Below are positions 8,711 through 19,036 of a stretch of 64,000 nt of DNA, in pieces (the stretch's first letter is position 1; each line of letters opens with the position of its first letter). The stretch spans positions 174,554-238,553 of the forward strand of contig JAPPNU010000017.1 in NCBI GenBank assembly GCA_028873695.1, written 5' to 3'. The translations under genes were made by a program, and so were the position numbers. The notes under the pieces are model-generated. The model ran no database searches and was not told the origin of the DNA. It was given only the letters and a program-made list of their open reading frames with translations. The stretch comes from Gemmatimonadota bacterium. GTDB lineage: Bacteria; Latescibacterota; UBA2968; GCA-2709665.

Positions 8711-8745
8711 CAAGAAAGGACGCATTGTCAATGCGTCCTTTCTTG
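8711..8745. terminator. Bidirectional terminator between M23 peptidase and lptG-like gene
   Basis: A perfect 17-bp inverted repeat (CAAGAAAGGACGCATTG and its complement) around a single T. It sits between two convergent genes, 22 bases past one stop and 20 past the other. T-rich and A-rich outer arms let it work on both strands. Confidence 0.75.
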
Positions 8746-8765
8746 TGTCCCGTCGACCTGTCCAT

Positions 8766-9836
8766 CTACCTTCGCGTCCGGACCAGAAGGACCGCGCCCA
8801 GGCTCAAAAACAGCAGATTGGCGGCCCACGCACTCGAGAATGGCGGCAGGATTCCGTTCCAGCCCATTACCCGACCTGCCTGGATGCAGCCGTAATAGAC
8901 AAACGAGATCAATAGACAGATGCCAATGAGAAGGGGCTTGCCCGCGCGCTGGGTGCGGGACGAGAGTGAAATACCGAATAACGCCATAACAAACCCGGTG
9001 AATGGAAATGAAGCGCGCATGTATCGTGCGACCTGTACCCGGACGACGTCATCGCCCATTCGCCGCTTCCGCTCGATAAGCGCGGTGAGCTCGGAATAAC
9101 TCAGCTCGTCCGCGGAACGAACGTCCCGGCTGAGATCTTCGGGCGTGAGGGTGACATCGCGCGCCGGCATCGACCCGAACCGGGTTACCTGTTCTCGGCC
9201 ACCATCCGAAAACCTTCTCGCTTCGCCACGCAGAAACGTCCATCCCCCGCTTTGCCAACGCATTTCCTCCGCACGCAACTTTTCGACCAGGCGCATCCCC
9301 TCATACCTGTCCAGCGTAACCTGTTCCCCGCGCGCTTCATTTCGGAAGTAGGTGCCGACGGAGAGAATCTGTCCGTCTACGTCCTGAAGGACAACCTGGG
9401 ACACGATGGGCGTGAAGACGGCCCGGCGCTTGCCCTCGACAATTGCCGCACGTTTCCGGTTTGCTCCAGGCATGACCCGGTCGGTCAGAAAGAACGATGC
9501 TGTACACACGAGAAGAGCGGCCCCCAGAACCGGCGCGGCGATGCTGTAAAGAGAGATTCCCGCTGATTTCATCGCGGCAAGCTCGCCGAAGCGCGCGAGG
9601 TTACCAAAACAGAAGAGACTGGCCAGCAACATCGCCATCGGAAGGATAAGGATACCCATATAGGGAATGGAGAGTGCATAGTACAGGAATATCGTGCCGC
9701 CGCTCACGCCGCCGTCTATGAAGCCGCTGAGTCTGCCGGCGAGGTCCACAACGATGAAAACAGCCAGAAACCCCGAAAAACACAACGACAGGTATACGCA
9801 GAACTGTTTTTGTACGTATCGACTCAAGATGCGCAA
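8766..9836 (-). CDS. lptG: LPS export permease, LptG-like
   Basis: Inner-membrane permease of the YjgP/YjgQ family that, with LptF and the LptB ATPase, extracts lipopolysaccharide and passes it to the Lpt bridge. Start assigned to TTG at 9836, just inside the 3' end of the upstream lptF (stop 9824): GAGGAGGGGG lies immediately before it and it gives 356 residues starting LRILSRYVQKQF, the standard family N-terminus. An in-frame ATG at 9893 would give a 70-base overlap and no good ribosome site. Six transmembrane segments are seen, three at each end, flanking a periplasmic beta-jellyroll (about residues 100-270). The overlap implies translational coupling with lptF. Confidence 0.82.
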   Translation of the reverse strand: MRILSRYVQKQFCVYLSLCFSGFLAVFIVVDLAGRLSGFIDGGVSGGTIFLYYALSIPYMGILILPMAMLLASLFCFGNLARFGELAAMKSAGISLYSIAAPVLGAALLVCTASFFLTDRVMPGANRKRAAIVEGKRRAVFTPIVSQVVLQDVDGQILSVGTYFRNEARGEQVTLDRYEGMRLVEKLRAEEMRWQSGGWTFLRGEARRFSDGGREQVTRFGSMPARDVTLTPEDLSRDVRSADELSYSELTALIERKRRMGDDVVRVQVARYMRASFPFTGFVMALFGISLSSRTQRAGKPLLIGICLLISFVYYGCIQAGRVMGWNGILPPFSSAWAANLLFLSLGAVLLVRTRR

Positions 9837-11122
9837 AGACGCCCCCTCCTCAGACCGAAACGCCACCCGAGCACCGTTCCGAATACGAGCCATGAACCGC
9901 AGGCGAGAACGATGAAGTTGGGACTCCACATGGCAACCCACGGCGAGACATATCCACGATCGGCCAGCGTTTCCCCGCTGATCAGGCAGAGCCACCAGAG
10001 AAGAAAGAAACCGATACTGATTCCTGCCCCTACAGCCGGACTTCTCCCTCGTACCCGGATCCCGAGCGGGGCGCCGATGACAACGAAGACAATGCATGCA
10101 ACAGGAATCGAGAGTTTCTTGTGGATCTCAACCCGGTACCGGTCCGCCTGCCGGAGTTTGTGACGACCGATTGCGGCGTCGGTCCGCAATTGCATGGCCA
10201 GGTTCGTGATAATTCCGAAGGGCCGGGCTTCGGCGCCGGGCCCGAAAAGCAGACGCCCCAGCACAGCGCCAACGCTGTCAGCAGCTTCAGCCTGCAGTTC
10301 AGACGCATCCCGCTGGTACGCGTCCACCTTTTCCCTCATCGCGCTCAAGCCCATCTCTCTATCCGTCCGGTAATGCGACATAGTGCGAATAAGCTGTCGA
10401 CCGGATTCTCCGAGGCGCAGGTTTTTTTTCCTGAAACGCGCCCGGATGTAGACGTCGGGGTCCGCCCGGTCCACCCGATGCCATTCACCGTTCTCCAGCG
10501 TTACCAGCGCCTCGTCACTCTCGCCGTCAATTCGAACCCAACCGGATTCGGCCGCAATAGATACCGGATATCCGCCCGCTTCGTACTTGTAGATCAGGAT
10601 ATCCTTGAGCATCGAAGTCCGTCTGTCGATATCGCCGATCAGAATCCTGTAATTGGCGAAATCCTGTATGAAAATGCCGCTCCGGTCCTCGAGGGCCACC
10701 GTGGGGCGCTTACGCTGAATGTCTCCCATCAGCAGTCGCGCCCGATAGTTGAATTCAGGCAGTACCCGATCATTGAAGACGACCAGCCCGATCGCCAGCG
10801 TTGTACCGGTCAGGAATACCGGCAGTATCACCCGGTAGACGCCAATTCCAAGCGCCTGCATGGCCGAAATCTCACCGTCGGCGCTCAGGCGGCCGAAGGC
10901 CATCAGCGTGGCGACCAGTACCGCCATTGGGACTGCCAGGGCAGTCATCCACGCGGTATTCAGCAGAAACAGCTCAAGGACGACACCCGGTTCGATGCCC
11001 TTGCCAAGAATCAGGTCCATCTTCTGCAGGATGAGGTCGACGACCAGGAGAAACATGATCACGGAGAAACCGAACGCAAACGGCATGATATGTTCTTTCA
11101 ACACGTACCTGGACAGCACCAT
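9824..11122 (-). CDS. lptF: LPS export permease, LptF-like
   Basis: Partner of the downstream permease in the LptB2FG ABC complex. From the ATG at 11122 (GGAG six bases upstream) the protein is 432 residues and begins MVLSRYVLKEHIMPF, matching the family start; an upstream ATG at 11134 lacks a ribosome site. Three N-terminal transmembrane helices come first, then FNDRVLPEFNYRARLL, a periplasmic domain, and three C-terminal helices including the VFVVIGAPLGIRVRGRSPAVG motif typical of the family. It is longer than E. coli LptF because of a charged insert (about residues 235-300). The pair being together and away from lptABC is the common arrangement. Confidence 0.85.
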   Translation of the reverse strand: MVLSRYVLKEHIMPFAFGFSVIMFLLVVDLILQKMDLILGKGIEPGVVLELFLLNTAWMTALAVPMAVLVATLMAFGRLSADGEISAMQALGIGVYRVILPVFLTGTTLAIGLVVFNDRVLPEFNYRARLLMGDIQRKRPTVALEDRSGIFIQDFANYRILIGDIDRRTSMLKDILIYKYEAGGYPVSIAAESGWVRIDGESDEALVTLENGEWHRVDRADPDVYIRARFRKKNLRLGESGRQLIRTMSHYRTDREMGLSAMREKVDAYQRDASELQAEAADSVGAVLGRLLFGPGAEARPFGIITNLAMQLRTDAAIGRHKLRQADRYRVEIHKKLSIPVACIVFVVIGAPLGIRVRGRSPAVGAGISIGFFLLWWLCLISGETLADRGYVSPWVAMWSPNFIVLACGSWLVFGTVLGWRFGLRRGRLCAS

Positions 11123-11314
11123 GTCCAACTCCATGGAACCGTGTGTTTTCAAAAGAGTTAAAGATCCTGACACCGAATGACGCAAGAATATACCGGAATT
11201 TTTCTTCTCCGGTAGCTCTTTCTGGACCCGTCCCCTGTCCGGTACGTAGATTTATCTTCATAACTAACTGTTTCTGCTTGTCTTACTTATGAATCATCCG
11301 GATCGGGTTTTCCC

Positions 11315-11343
11315 TTGATCTTTAACACCGGGTTCGGTATTAT
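11315..11343 (+). promoter_or_regulatory. Probable promoter of sprA
   Basis: TTGATC at 11315-11320, 17-base spacer, TATTAT at 11338-11343. The inferred start site lies about 60 bases before the ATG at 11412. The gap also serves the divergent lptF, for which no clear promoter was picked. Confidence 0.5.
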
Positions 11344-11411
11344 TAGTTTGACTCCTTTCTCCTGACCACGACGCACAGGGCCGCCCTCGAACAAGCCATT
11401 CCAATTCACGC

Positions 11412-14400
11412 ATGCAGATCCCATACATCTCCAGAGAATCGCAACGGCGAACGACCCTCCCGCTTCCCGCGATCCTCGCTCTTGTGCTCAGCACGAGTCT
11501 TCTGTCCGATTCGGACAGGCTCCATGCCGAACCGGGTGTTCGACTCTCTTTCGGAAGAACCCCCGCGCACGTCTTTCATCGTTCCCCGGGCAAGCTGACG
11601 TATTCCCGTTCCACTGCGTTTCAGCCTCTCTTTCGACAACGGCGGCAGTTCACCCAGACCGTCACCCGGCTGCTCAACACGGATACGGGTACACTCATGG
11701 TGTATCGCGCCGCCGGCGACGTCGTTCACGGCATTCCGGCGGTCATCACCATTAAGGGACTGTCCGCCTACAAGTTCGACGCCGACTTCCGTCGCGTGGT
11801 TGCGGAAAAGCTCAGTCTTCCCGTACAGACCCGTCAGGGCATGGGCGGGGCGCTGGTGGATATCAAGATACCCGTCAAGGTGCCCAGGGCGTTGAGCGTC
11901 ATTACGGGTGAAGGTGACACCAATATCAAGATTACCGGATCGCGACGTATCGATCTGTCCGGCGTGAATACCACTGTGGGCGGGCAGGCACAGACCGTAC
12001 GCGCGCGGGCAGCCGAGGGTTTTACGGTAAATTTCGAGCAGGAATCCCAGTTAAACGTGCAGGGCACCATTGGCGACCGAATTACGCTGAATCTGCAACA
12101 GGACAGTCGCGGCCAGACGGATATAAGCGAGTCTCTTCAATTCCGCTACGATGGAGACGAAGACGATATCATCCAGGAGATCGAGGCGGGCCGGACCTCC
12201 CTCAGTCTGCCGGGTACCCGCCTGGTCGGCTACAGCTCATCCAATCGAAGCGGTCTGTTTGGCATCAAGGGCCGCGGGCGGCTGGGCGGATTGGACGTAA
12301 CGGTGGTTACCAGCCACGACCGCGGCGCCAGCAACCGGAAATCCTTTCAAGGTCAGGCCGAGGAAATCGCCCATCGAATCAGGGACTACGATTACGAAGA
12401 AAACCGTTACTTCTTTCTCGACCAGGTATATCGCGGGAGTTACCCCGGCGAACCCGCTCGTCCGGACCTCGTGGACATCAACTCCGTCCGGGTTTTCCTC
12501 AACGATTTCAACGATCGCAATGATATCGAACAGCGTGCAGGCCGAGGGGTCGCTTACGCGTTCTGGACTGGAGGAACGGCGCCGGAACCTGATGCCGGTG
12601 TGGATGGCGCGCAGAGCGGAGGCGTCGACGAGGGGTTTTTTCACGAACTGGACCGCTCCGAATTCCTGGTTGACGCCAGAGGGTATCTGATCATGACCGT
12701 CGGGAGGGTCCAGCGAAGTCACACCCTTGCCGTTGCGTACCGCACGGCCGACGGCCGGGTTTTCGGCGATCTCAATTTCATCCAGGACCCGTCAAATCCG
12801 GAAGCGAAAATCAGACTGAAACTCATACACGCCCGCCAGCAAAGGCCGGAATTTCCAACGTGGGACCTGGCGTGGCGAAACGTATATTTTCTGGGAGGCC
12901 GGGACATCGAACCTGAGGGATTCGAACTGGAGATCCTCAGGGACGTACCCGGCCAGGAGGCCGTGGACAACCAGAGCGGCACTCCCTACCTTCAGATCTT
13001 CGGACTGGACAGACATACGAACGGCGCCTCGGAATCCTCTCCTCCGGACAATCTCATCGACATCGACGGAGGCACGAATCTGCCCGGACTCAATCTACTG
13101 ACCGGCCACCTTGTATTTCCCGACCTCGAGCCGTTCGGCGAACGCGGTGTCGGCGCAGAGACGCTGGCGGACGACGCCCGCGTGCCGGAGATCTACAACA
13201 CGACCAACAACACAACCCGCGCCCAGAAAGGGCAATATTACCTGCGAATCCGGTCACAGAGCAGGGCCACCTCATTCAATCTGGGATTCGGCGTGATCGA
13301 AAACAGCGAGGAAGTGCTGCTGAATAATCAGCGGCTGACCCGCGGCCGGGACTATAACATCGAATATGTGAGCGGCGAGATAAATCTGATCGGCGAGGCC
13401 GCGGACCTCGCGGCCGATCCTTCCGCCAACCTGACGATCAACTACGGATCCAAAAGCCAGTTCGGTCTTGGCAGCGGCCAGAAGAGCCTTCTTGGCATCC
13501 GTGCGGAGCACCCGTTCAGAGACAACGTCTCGATGGTGGGGGTCAGCCTTCTCTACGGCAGCGAAAGCGCCACACAGCAACGGGTCCGCGTGGGGGAAGA
13601 GCCTGCGCGAACCCTGATTTGGGATATGAACGGCCGCTTTCGCTTCAAGCCGCAGATCCTGACCGACTTCGCCAACAGGCTACCGTTTGTCTCCACCCAG
13701 GCGCAATCGGCATTTAACGTCGACATGGAAATCGCTCAGAGCCTTCCCAACCCGAATACGAAGAACGTCGCGTACATCGATGACTTCGAAGGCGCCGAAA
13801 GCAGGAAGTCGTTTTCGACGGTCAAATTCAACTGGTCGACAGGAAGCTTCCCAACCCGGAACGGACTCCCGCTCTCAATGCCGAGGGGACGCCTCACCTG
13901 GTACAACCTTTTGGAACGGGACCGCATATCCATCTACGAGATTCAGCCGAGCCGCGACGATATTCCCGTGGAAAGCAGCATCATCGACGATATACTCAGC
14001 GTCCGGTTCGAGCCGCACCGCACCAACGGCTTTCCGGAGACCTCGCGGAACCCGGCCGGGGGTCTCCCTGAAAACTCCTGGGCGGGCATTACGAGTTACC
14101 TGTTCGGCATGGACTTCTCACGGTCCAAGTTTATCGAGCTCTGGGTCAGGGGGAACTCCGGCCGGCTGCATATCGATCTGGGCGAGATCTCCGAGCGGGC
14201 GGACCTGCTTCTCGACCACGCAACGTTCAACCCGCCGCCTCCCGGGCAGTTTCGCACCGAAGACCGTCCCCTACCCGGCTTTCCCACGGGCGACGACGTG
14301 GCCATACCCGAAGAGGACGTCGGACTGGACGGCCTGACCGATGCCCAGGAGGATTCGGTCTTTCGCCTGATCTACCCCGGCGTGACCGTACCCGACGATC

Positions 14401-17400
14401 CGTCGGACGACAACTTCAAGGACGTTGACTTCGACCAGGAGGACCTTCGTTTCCGTTACCCCGCGGGCGTTAATGGTACCCAGAACAACAACTCGGAACG
14501 CGAACAAAGACCCGATTCCGAAGACCTGAACCAGAACGGCATCCTGGATACGCGAAACCATTACCTGCACTATGGGGTCGACCTGGCGTCCGATCGGGGC
14601 TGGAATCCGGTGACGGGCGGGTATGACGGCCCTTCCGTGCTCGTCGTGGGCAGCCAGTCGGATCCTTCCGACAGGCCCTGGAGGCTGTTGCGCATTCCTC
14701 TACGCGGCAGCAATGCACCTCGCACCGTCGAAGGCAATCCGGATACCACTTTCGCCGCCGTGTTCGATTTCGCGCGAATCTGGATCGAACACGACGATAC
14801 GACCTCGCTCGACATCTACACGATCGCCGCGGTGGGAAGCGACTGGCTCGAAGATGAGTCCCCCGAGGGATATCAGTCCGGGGACTTCAAGGTAGCCACT
14901 ATCGGCACCGACAACCAGGTCTATCAACTTCCGCCCGGACTCGAGCGTGAGATCGATCCCCAGACGGGAAGGCAACTCCTCGAACGGTCTCTCGTTTTGC
15001 GGTTTGAAGACCTGTTTCCCGGCGAGAGCGTGTCGGCGTCGCGTACCTTTACGGGGGCCGAGGGACAGAATTACACCCGGTACGGTCTGATGACCATGTT
15101 CGTACACGGCGGTAATCCCACGTCACCCACGTACGAGGCCAATTTTCCCGCCGGACCCGATTCGGTCGCCGGCAGCTTCAGCCCGATCGAGCTCTTCGTG
15201 AGGTTTTCGCCCATCGGCGAAGACACGCTCAATTTCTATGAGTTCCGGAAGCCCATCTACCGGGGCTGGTCTCCGGAAAACAACACATTCAATATCGAGC
15301 TCGACGTGCTGTCGCAGATCAAGGCAAAACTCACGGACTTCAAGGCCATCGGGCAGTCGTCCGATACCCTGAGGATTTCCCTCCCGACCGGAGAAATCCT
15401 GGCCGACTACAACGCCGAAGCCAGTCAGATACGCGCGCGCCTGCACGGCGGAACGTATACAGTGCGCGGCAACCCCGCGCTTTCGAAAATCAAATCGTTC
15501 GTGGTCGGCGTCAGAAACACGGGAGATTTTCCTCTGGAGGGCGAGAACGAAATCTGGCTGGATGAGCTCCGTGTCGATCGAATCCGAAAGAAGAACGCCG
15601 TCTCCATGCTGCTGAACGTTCAGTCGACACTGGCGGACCTGGGCAACGTGAGCCTGAATCTGGAACGCAGGAGCGGCGACTTCCAGGATCTACAGGGGCG
15701 CTCCACGGGCAATACGACAACCCAGGTCAGCATGAACGGTTCATTCAATTTGAACAAGTTCTTGCCCGACAGGTGGAACACCGTCATTCCGGTCCGGTTC
15801 AATTACCTCCGGAACGGGTCCGTTCCCCGCATCCGACAGGGTTCCGACATCGTACTCACCGAAGCGCAGAAGAGCAGGGAGAGCGCGGTCCGCGCCTCCT
15901 CGCGATTCAATGTCTCGTTGCGCAAACGTCCGGCGGCGAGAGACCGTCGCTGGATTGCCACACTTTTCTTCGACCGGATCAACGCGTCGCTGAATCTCCT
16001 GACCAATAACGCGGTCAGCGGCGCGATCACGCGGCGCCGGTCCAACAAGGAGCATAATTTCAACGGGAGTTTCAGCTACGACGCCAGCTGGCCCAGACAG
16101 AAGGGCGCTAGAATCCTCGCCTGGGTCCCTGGGTTGGGTTCCCATTTCGAGGAAGTTCAGTTCTTCTACCTCCCGTCAACGATTCGTTATAACCTGCGTT
16201 TTGACCGGAAGAATATCAACAGGCGCTCCTACTCCGCCGTAGAAGGCGATACGTCCGACGTTATCGCGGTTTTGAACGAGACTTTCAATGTCAACGAGAG
16301 TTTTGCCATAAAGCTGACTCCCTTTCGGAGCCTTAACGCCAACTATTCCCTCGCGGTAAACCGCGACCTTCGGAATTCGTTCGATTTCGCCAAACTGCAG
16401 TTTGGCCGCGAGACCACGCGAAGTCAGGAGGCGCGCTTCAACTTCACGCCCCGCGTTTCCAAGTGGCTCAACGTCAATTCCGACTACTCTGCCCGCTATC
16501 GTGAGCGCCTTGAAACCGGGGGCCAGCGTATTCCCATCGGCAACGAACGCAGAGGTCTGACCGTGGGCAATAACAGCAGCGTCGGCGGCAGGTTCAGCCT
16601 GAACCTGCCCGGTCTCTTCCGACCTCTCGCACGTCCGTCGAAGGACCGGACCGGGTTTTCCGTCGTCCGGACGATTGGTAGAATGGGCGGGGCACTGGAA
16701 GCCGTCCAGCTCAACGTCTCGCGTAGACGCACGTACAATCTCTTCGGCCTGCGACGCCGACCCGAATTGAAATTCCAGCTCGGGTTCACCGACACCACCG
16801 CGTCGCCCCGCTACGGGTCGGGGGGCGTCACACGCGTCAACACCAGAAACATCACCGACAATGCGATTCTCAAGGGCGGTGTCCGCCTTCCGGCCGGCTT
16901 TCGAGGCAGTACCAATCTGACGTTCAATCATACAAAGAGTTTTGGAAACGCCAATACGGAAGAACAGAAGCTTGAATTTCCGGAATTTGGCGTAAACTGG
17001 CGCGGCCTTGGTGACTTTCCGGTGTTGAGGTGGTTGTTCTCCAGTTCGAATCTCAGCTTCAATTACAAGACAAACCGTACGTTCAGGGGCGACGGAGGGC
17101 TGGGCGACAATGTCCTGACCAGCGATACCCGGAGAACGGAGTTCAGGCCTCTGATCGCATGGCAGGCCCGGTGGAAGAACAGAATGAGCACGAATCTCCG
17201 CAGAAACCGCAGTCGCCAGAGCGACCTCAGGTACCAGCGTAACGTGGCCGCCGACACGACCCTGGCGCAGCCGACGCTGGAGGAGCGCCAGATTGGAACG
17301 ACCATAACGGAAACGTCCCAGTTTACGGCATCCCTCAGATATTCACTCAGCTCGAAGTTCGTCAGGAAATTGCAAAGCAACCTCGACCTCACCCTGGAAT

Positions 17401-17642
17401 ACGGCACCAACACGAGCCTCAAACGGGAGATTCCCCGTAGCGCGGACGCTGCCGAAACCGAACAGGCAGTTGTGCGCCAGAGCGATGATCGCTGGCACGC
17501 CAGCCTTGCAGGTCAGTATCAGTTCAGCAGCAAGTTCACGGGAGGGACCCGCTTTCGGCATGAAAACCGGAAGGACAAGCTCCGGGACCTGAATAACAGG
17601 GTCTGGGAATTCAAAGTATGGGGAGAAATCCGCTTCAATTGA
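11412..17642 (+). CDS. sprA: SprA/Sov-type giant outer-membrane translocon protein
   Basis: At 2076 residues this is the size class of SprA, the beta-barrel channel of the type IX secretion system described in Bacteroidetes and also found as a lone homologue in Latescibacterota, Gemmatimonadota and others. An N-terminal signal segment ends near HAEPG. The region around residue 790 reads AYIDDFEGAESRKSFS and that around 886 reads ENSWAGITSYLFGMDFSR, both hallmarks of the family. An acidic Asp-rich stretch (about 970-1040) suggests calcium binding. The last third is strongly beta, Arg/Asn-rich, ends in RFN and is the barrel. No other T9SS gene (gldK-N, porU/V, plug) lies in the window, so function as a complete T9SS is not shown. 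Confidence 0.88.
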   Translation: MQIPYISRESQRRTTLPLPAILALVLSTSLLSDSDRLHAEPGVRLSFGRTPAHVFHRSPGKLTYSRSTAFQPLFRQRRQFTQTVTRLLNTDTGTLMVYRAAGDVVHGIPAVITIKGLSAYKFDADFRRVVAEKLSLPVQTRQGMGGALVDIKIPVKVPRALSVITGEGDTNIKITGSRRIDLSGVNTTVGGQAQTVRARAAEGFTVNFEQESQLNVQGTIGDRITLNLQQDSRGQTDISESLQFRYDGDEDDIIQEIEAGRTSLSLPGTRLVGYSSSNRSGLFGIKGRGRLGGLDVTVVTSHDRGASNRKSFQGQAEEIAHRIRDYDYEENRYFFLDQVYRGSYPGEPARPDLVDINSVRVFLNDFNDRNDIEQRAGRGVAYAFWTGGTAPEPDAGVDGAQSGGVDEGFFHELDRSEFLVDARGYLIMTVGRVQRSHTLAVAYRTADGRVFGDLNFIQDPSNPEAKIRLKLIHARQQRPEFPTWDLAWRNVYFLGGRDIEPEGFELEILRDVPGQEAVDNQSGTPYLQIFGLDRHTNGASESSPPDNLIDIDGGTNLPGLNLLTGHLVFPDLEPFGERGVGAETLADDARVPEIYNTTNNTTRAQKGQYYLRIRSQSRATSFNLGFGVIENSEEVLLNNQRLTRGRDYNIEYVSGEINLIGEAADLAADPSANLTINYGSKSQFGLGSGQKSLLGIRAEHPFRDNVSMVGVSLLYGSESATQQRVRVGEEPARTLIWDMNGRFRFKPQILTDFANRLPFVSTQAQSAFNVDMEIAQSLPNPNTKNVAYIDDFEGAESRKSFSTVKFNWSTGSFPTRNGLPLSMPRGRLTWYNLLERDRISIYEIQPSRDDIPVESSIIDDILSVRFEPHRTNGFPETSRNPAGGLPENSWAGITSYLFGMDFSRSKFIELWVRGNSGRLHIDLGEISERADLLLDHATFNPPPPGQFRTEDRPLPGFPTGDDVAIPEEDVGLDGLTDAQEDSVFRLIYPGVTVPDDPSDDNFKDVDFDQEDLRFRYPAGVNGTQNNNSEREQRPDSEDLNQNGILDTRNHYLHYGVDLASDRGWNPVTGGYDGPSVLVVGSQSDPSDRPWRLLRIPLRGSNAPRTVEGNPDTTFAAVFDFARIWIEHDDTTSLDIYTIAAVGSDWLEDESPEGYQSGDFKVATIGTDNQVYQLPPGLEREIDPQTGRQLLERSLVLRFEDLFPGESVSASRTFTGAEGQNYTRYGLMTMFVHGGNPTSPTYEANFPAGPDSVAGSFSPIELFVRFSPIGEDTLNFYEFRKPIYRGWSPENNTFNIELDVLSQIKAKLTDFKAIGQSSDTLRISLPTGEILADYNAEASQIRARLHGGTYTVRGNPALSKIKSFVVGVRNTGDFPLEGENEIWLDELRVDRIRKKNAVSMLLNVQSTLADLGNVSLNLERRSGDFQDLQGRSTGNTTTQVSMNGSFNLNKFLPDRWNTVIPVRFNYLRNGSVPRIRQGSDIVLTEAQKSRESAVRASSRFNVSLRKRPAARDRRWIATLFFDRINASLNLLTNNAVSGAITRRRSNKEHNFNGSFSYDASWPRQKGARILAWVPGLGSHFEEVQFFYLPSTIRYNLRFDRKNINRRSYSAVEGDTSDVIAVLNETFNVNESFAIKLTPFRSLNANYSLAVNRDLRNSFDFAKLQFGRETTRSQEARFNFTPRVSKWLNVNSDYSARYRERLETGGQRIPIGNERRGLTVGNNSSVGGRFSLNLPGLFRPLARPSKDRTGFSVVRTIGRMGGALEAVQLNVSRRRTYNLFGLRRRPELKFQLGFTDTTASPRYGSGGVTRVNTRNITDNAILKGGVRLPAGFRGSTNLTFNHTKSFGNANTEEQKLEFPEFGVNWRGLGDFPVLRWLFSSSNLSFNYKTNRTFRGDGGLGDNVLTSDTRRTEFRPLIAWQARWKNRMSTNLRRNRSRQSDLRYQRNVAADTTLAQPTLEERQIGTTITETSQFTASLRYSLSSKFVRKLQSNLDLTLEYGTNTSLKREIPRSADAAETEQAVVRQSDDRWHASLAGQYQFSSKFTGGTRFRHENRKDKLRDLNNRVWEFKVWGEIRFN

Positions 17643-17699
17643 GATTACCCGTCCGCCGTTCAACCGCCACCGGTTCCCGCCGCCTCCGTCGGAGTTCGC

Positions 17700-18086
17700 A
17701 TGTTTTCCTTCAATCGTAAAGAACGGTACGTGCTGTTGGGGCTGACCGCCGCACTGCTGATCGGCGGGGCGGTCAACCTGGTTGAACGGTACAGTGACCG
17801 CGACCTCCCGGACTTTCACGTTCAAAAGGGTGCGGTACCTGTACCCAACCGTGCGGAAGAAACTGAAACCGTGGAGCAGCACACCGGACCGATCGATGTG
17901 AACCGGGCGTCAGCGGGACAGTTGACGCGCCTGCCGGGCATCGGCCCCAAAATCGCCCGTCGCATTGTGGACGACCGAAATCAACGCGGTCCATTCAAGT
18001 CCGTGGATGATCTGTCCCGAGTAAAGGGTATTGGTAAGAAAACGCTGCAAAGACTGGGTTCGAAGATTACGGTAGACAGTCCATGA
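17700..18086 (+). CDS. Membrane-anchored helix-hairpin-helix protein, ComEA-like
   Basis: A 128-residue protein with one N-terminal transmembrane helix (about residues 10-28), a linker, and a ComEA-type tandem helix-hairpin-helix domain from about residue 65: IDVNRASAGQLTRLPGIGPK followed by VDDLSRVKGIGKKTL. In transformable bacteria ComEA binds incoming double-stranded DNA in the periplasm. The stop overlaps the start of the next gene by four bases (ATGA), and dprA lies 3 kb downstream, which suggests a competence role. Many ComEA-like proteins have other or unknown roles, so this is inference. Confidence 0.8.
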   Translation: MFSFNRKERYVLLGLTAALLIGGAVNLVERYSDRDLPDFHVQKGAVPVPNRAEETETVEQHTGPIDVNRASAGQLTRLPGIGPKIARRIVDDRNQRGPFKSVDDLSRVKGIGKKTLQRLGSKITVDSP

Positions 18087-19036
18087 CCAGGGCGACGGGG
18101 ATACAGATCGCCGGCGATCTGCTTCGATTGGCCTGTCTGGAACGCACGTCCGCGGGCTACAGGCTCTGTGCGCTCTACGAGTCGCGCCTGGTCGCGCCTG
18201 TTCTACCGAATTGGCCTGTTCAACCGCGGGTCAGGCATTGCATCTCGGAGGGCCTACGGCAGGCATTCGCGCAGGTTGAGGAAGTCACAGGGACCGTTGT
18301 ACTCTCGCTTGGGGGCGGCTTCTTTCACCTCCAAAAGACGCCGCTGGAACAGGCTTCGCCCGATGATCGACAGGAACACATGACCTGGGAGGCCGCGCAA
18401 ACGCTGATTGACCCCGTCGACAGGTATGCCGTCAATTACCTTACAGTGGGGCGAACTGCGTTCTGGATTGCCATCCGCAAAGAGATTATCGAATTCTGTT
18501 CCGAACTGCTTTCATCGCTTCTCGTGCGGAAGTATCGACTGGAAACCGAGCCGATCGGCCTGTTCTACGCGTGTCTGCTGGCGAAAGGCCGTGCTGGATC
18601 CAATGCCGTTGTCATGGTCGGAAATCCCTGGTTCTATTTCGCCGCGACGGAGTCGGGCAATCTGGTTTCGGCCGAGGCTGCCTGCCTGCAAAACACGGGG
18701 CTGGTCGACGGGTTGCCGCCTGAGAACTCGCACAAACGCTCGAGACTGGATGAAACCAACGTTATATTGCGCCGCTGGCTCGACGGGAGGCGTCAGTCCG
18801 GCCGGAACAGGCCCGGATTTGACCGGATACTGCTATGCGGCGAAGAAACTAAGATTGCGACCCTCAGCCAACGCCTGGAGGCGGCCGAAGGGCCGGGATT
18901 CGAAACCCTTCTGCCCTTTTCTAACTGTACGACAGACACTCTCCGGGAATCACACCGGCGTTTCCTGGTGAACCAGTCTGCGTTCAGTGTTGCGGCGGGG
19001 CTGGCTTTCACGAACATCGCAAAGGAGCAGCTATGA
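18083..19036 (+). CDS. Unassigned protein, possible PilM-like actin-fold ATPase
   Basis: 317 residues without signal peptide or transmembrane helix. The N-terminus TGIQIAGDLLRLACLE resembles the phosphate-1 strand-turn of PilM/FtsA-type ATPases (G-I-x-I-x3-x-L-x-L/V), and TVVLSLGGGFFHLQK and a later AVVMVGNPWFYFAA fit the same repeated fold. The classic DxG motifs are weak or missing, so nucleotide binding is doubtful. It is translationally coupled on both sides (ATGA with the ComEA-like gene and ATGA with coaD). If PilM-like it would sit on the cytoplasmic face of a type IV pilus assembly complex, but no other pil gene is present here. Confidence 0.5.
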   Translation: MTRATGIQIAGDLLRLACLERTSAGYRLCALYESRLVAPVLPNWPVQPRVRHCISEGLRQAFAQVEEVTGTVVLSLGGGFFHLQKTPLEQASPDDRQEHMTWEAAQTLIDPVDRYAVNYLTVGRTAFWIAIRKEIIEFCSELLSSLLVRKYRLETEPIGLFYACLLAKGRAGSNAVVMVGNPWFYFAATESGNLVSAEAACLQNTGLVDGLPPENSHKRSRLDETNVILRRWLDGRRQSGRNRPGFDRILLCGEETKIATLSQRLEAAEGPGFETLLPFSNCTTDTLRESHRRFLVNQSAFSVAAGLAFTNIAKEQL

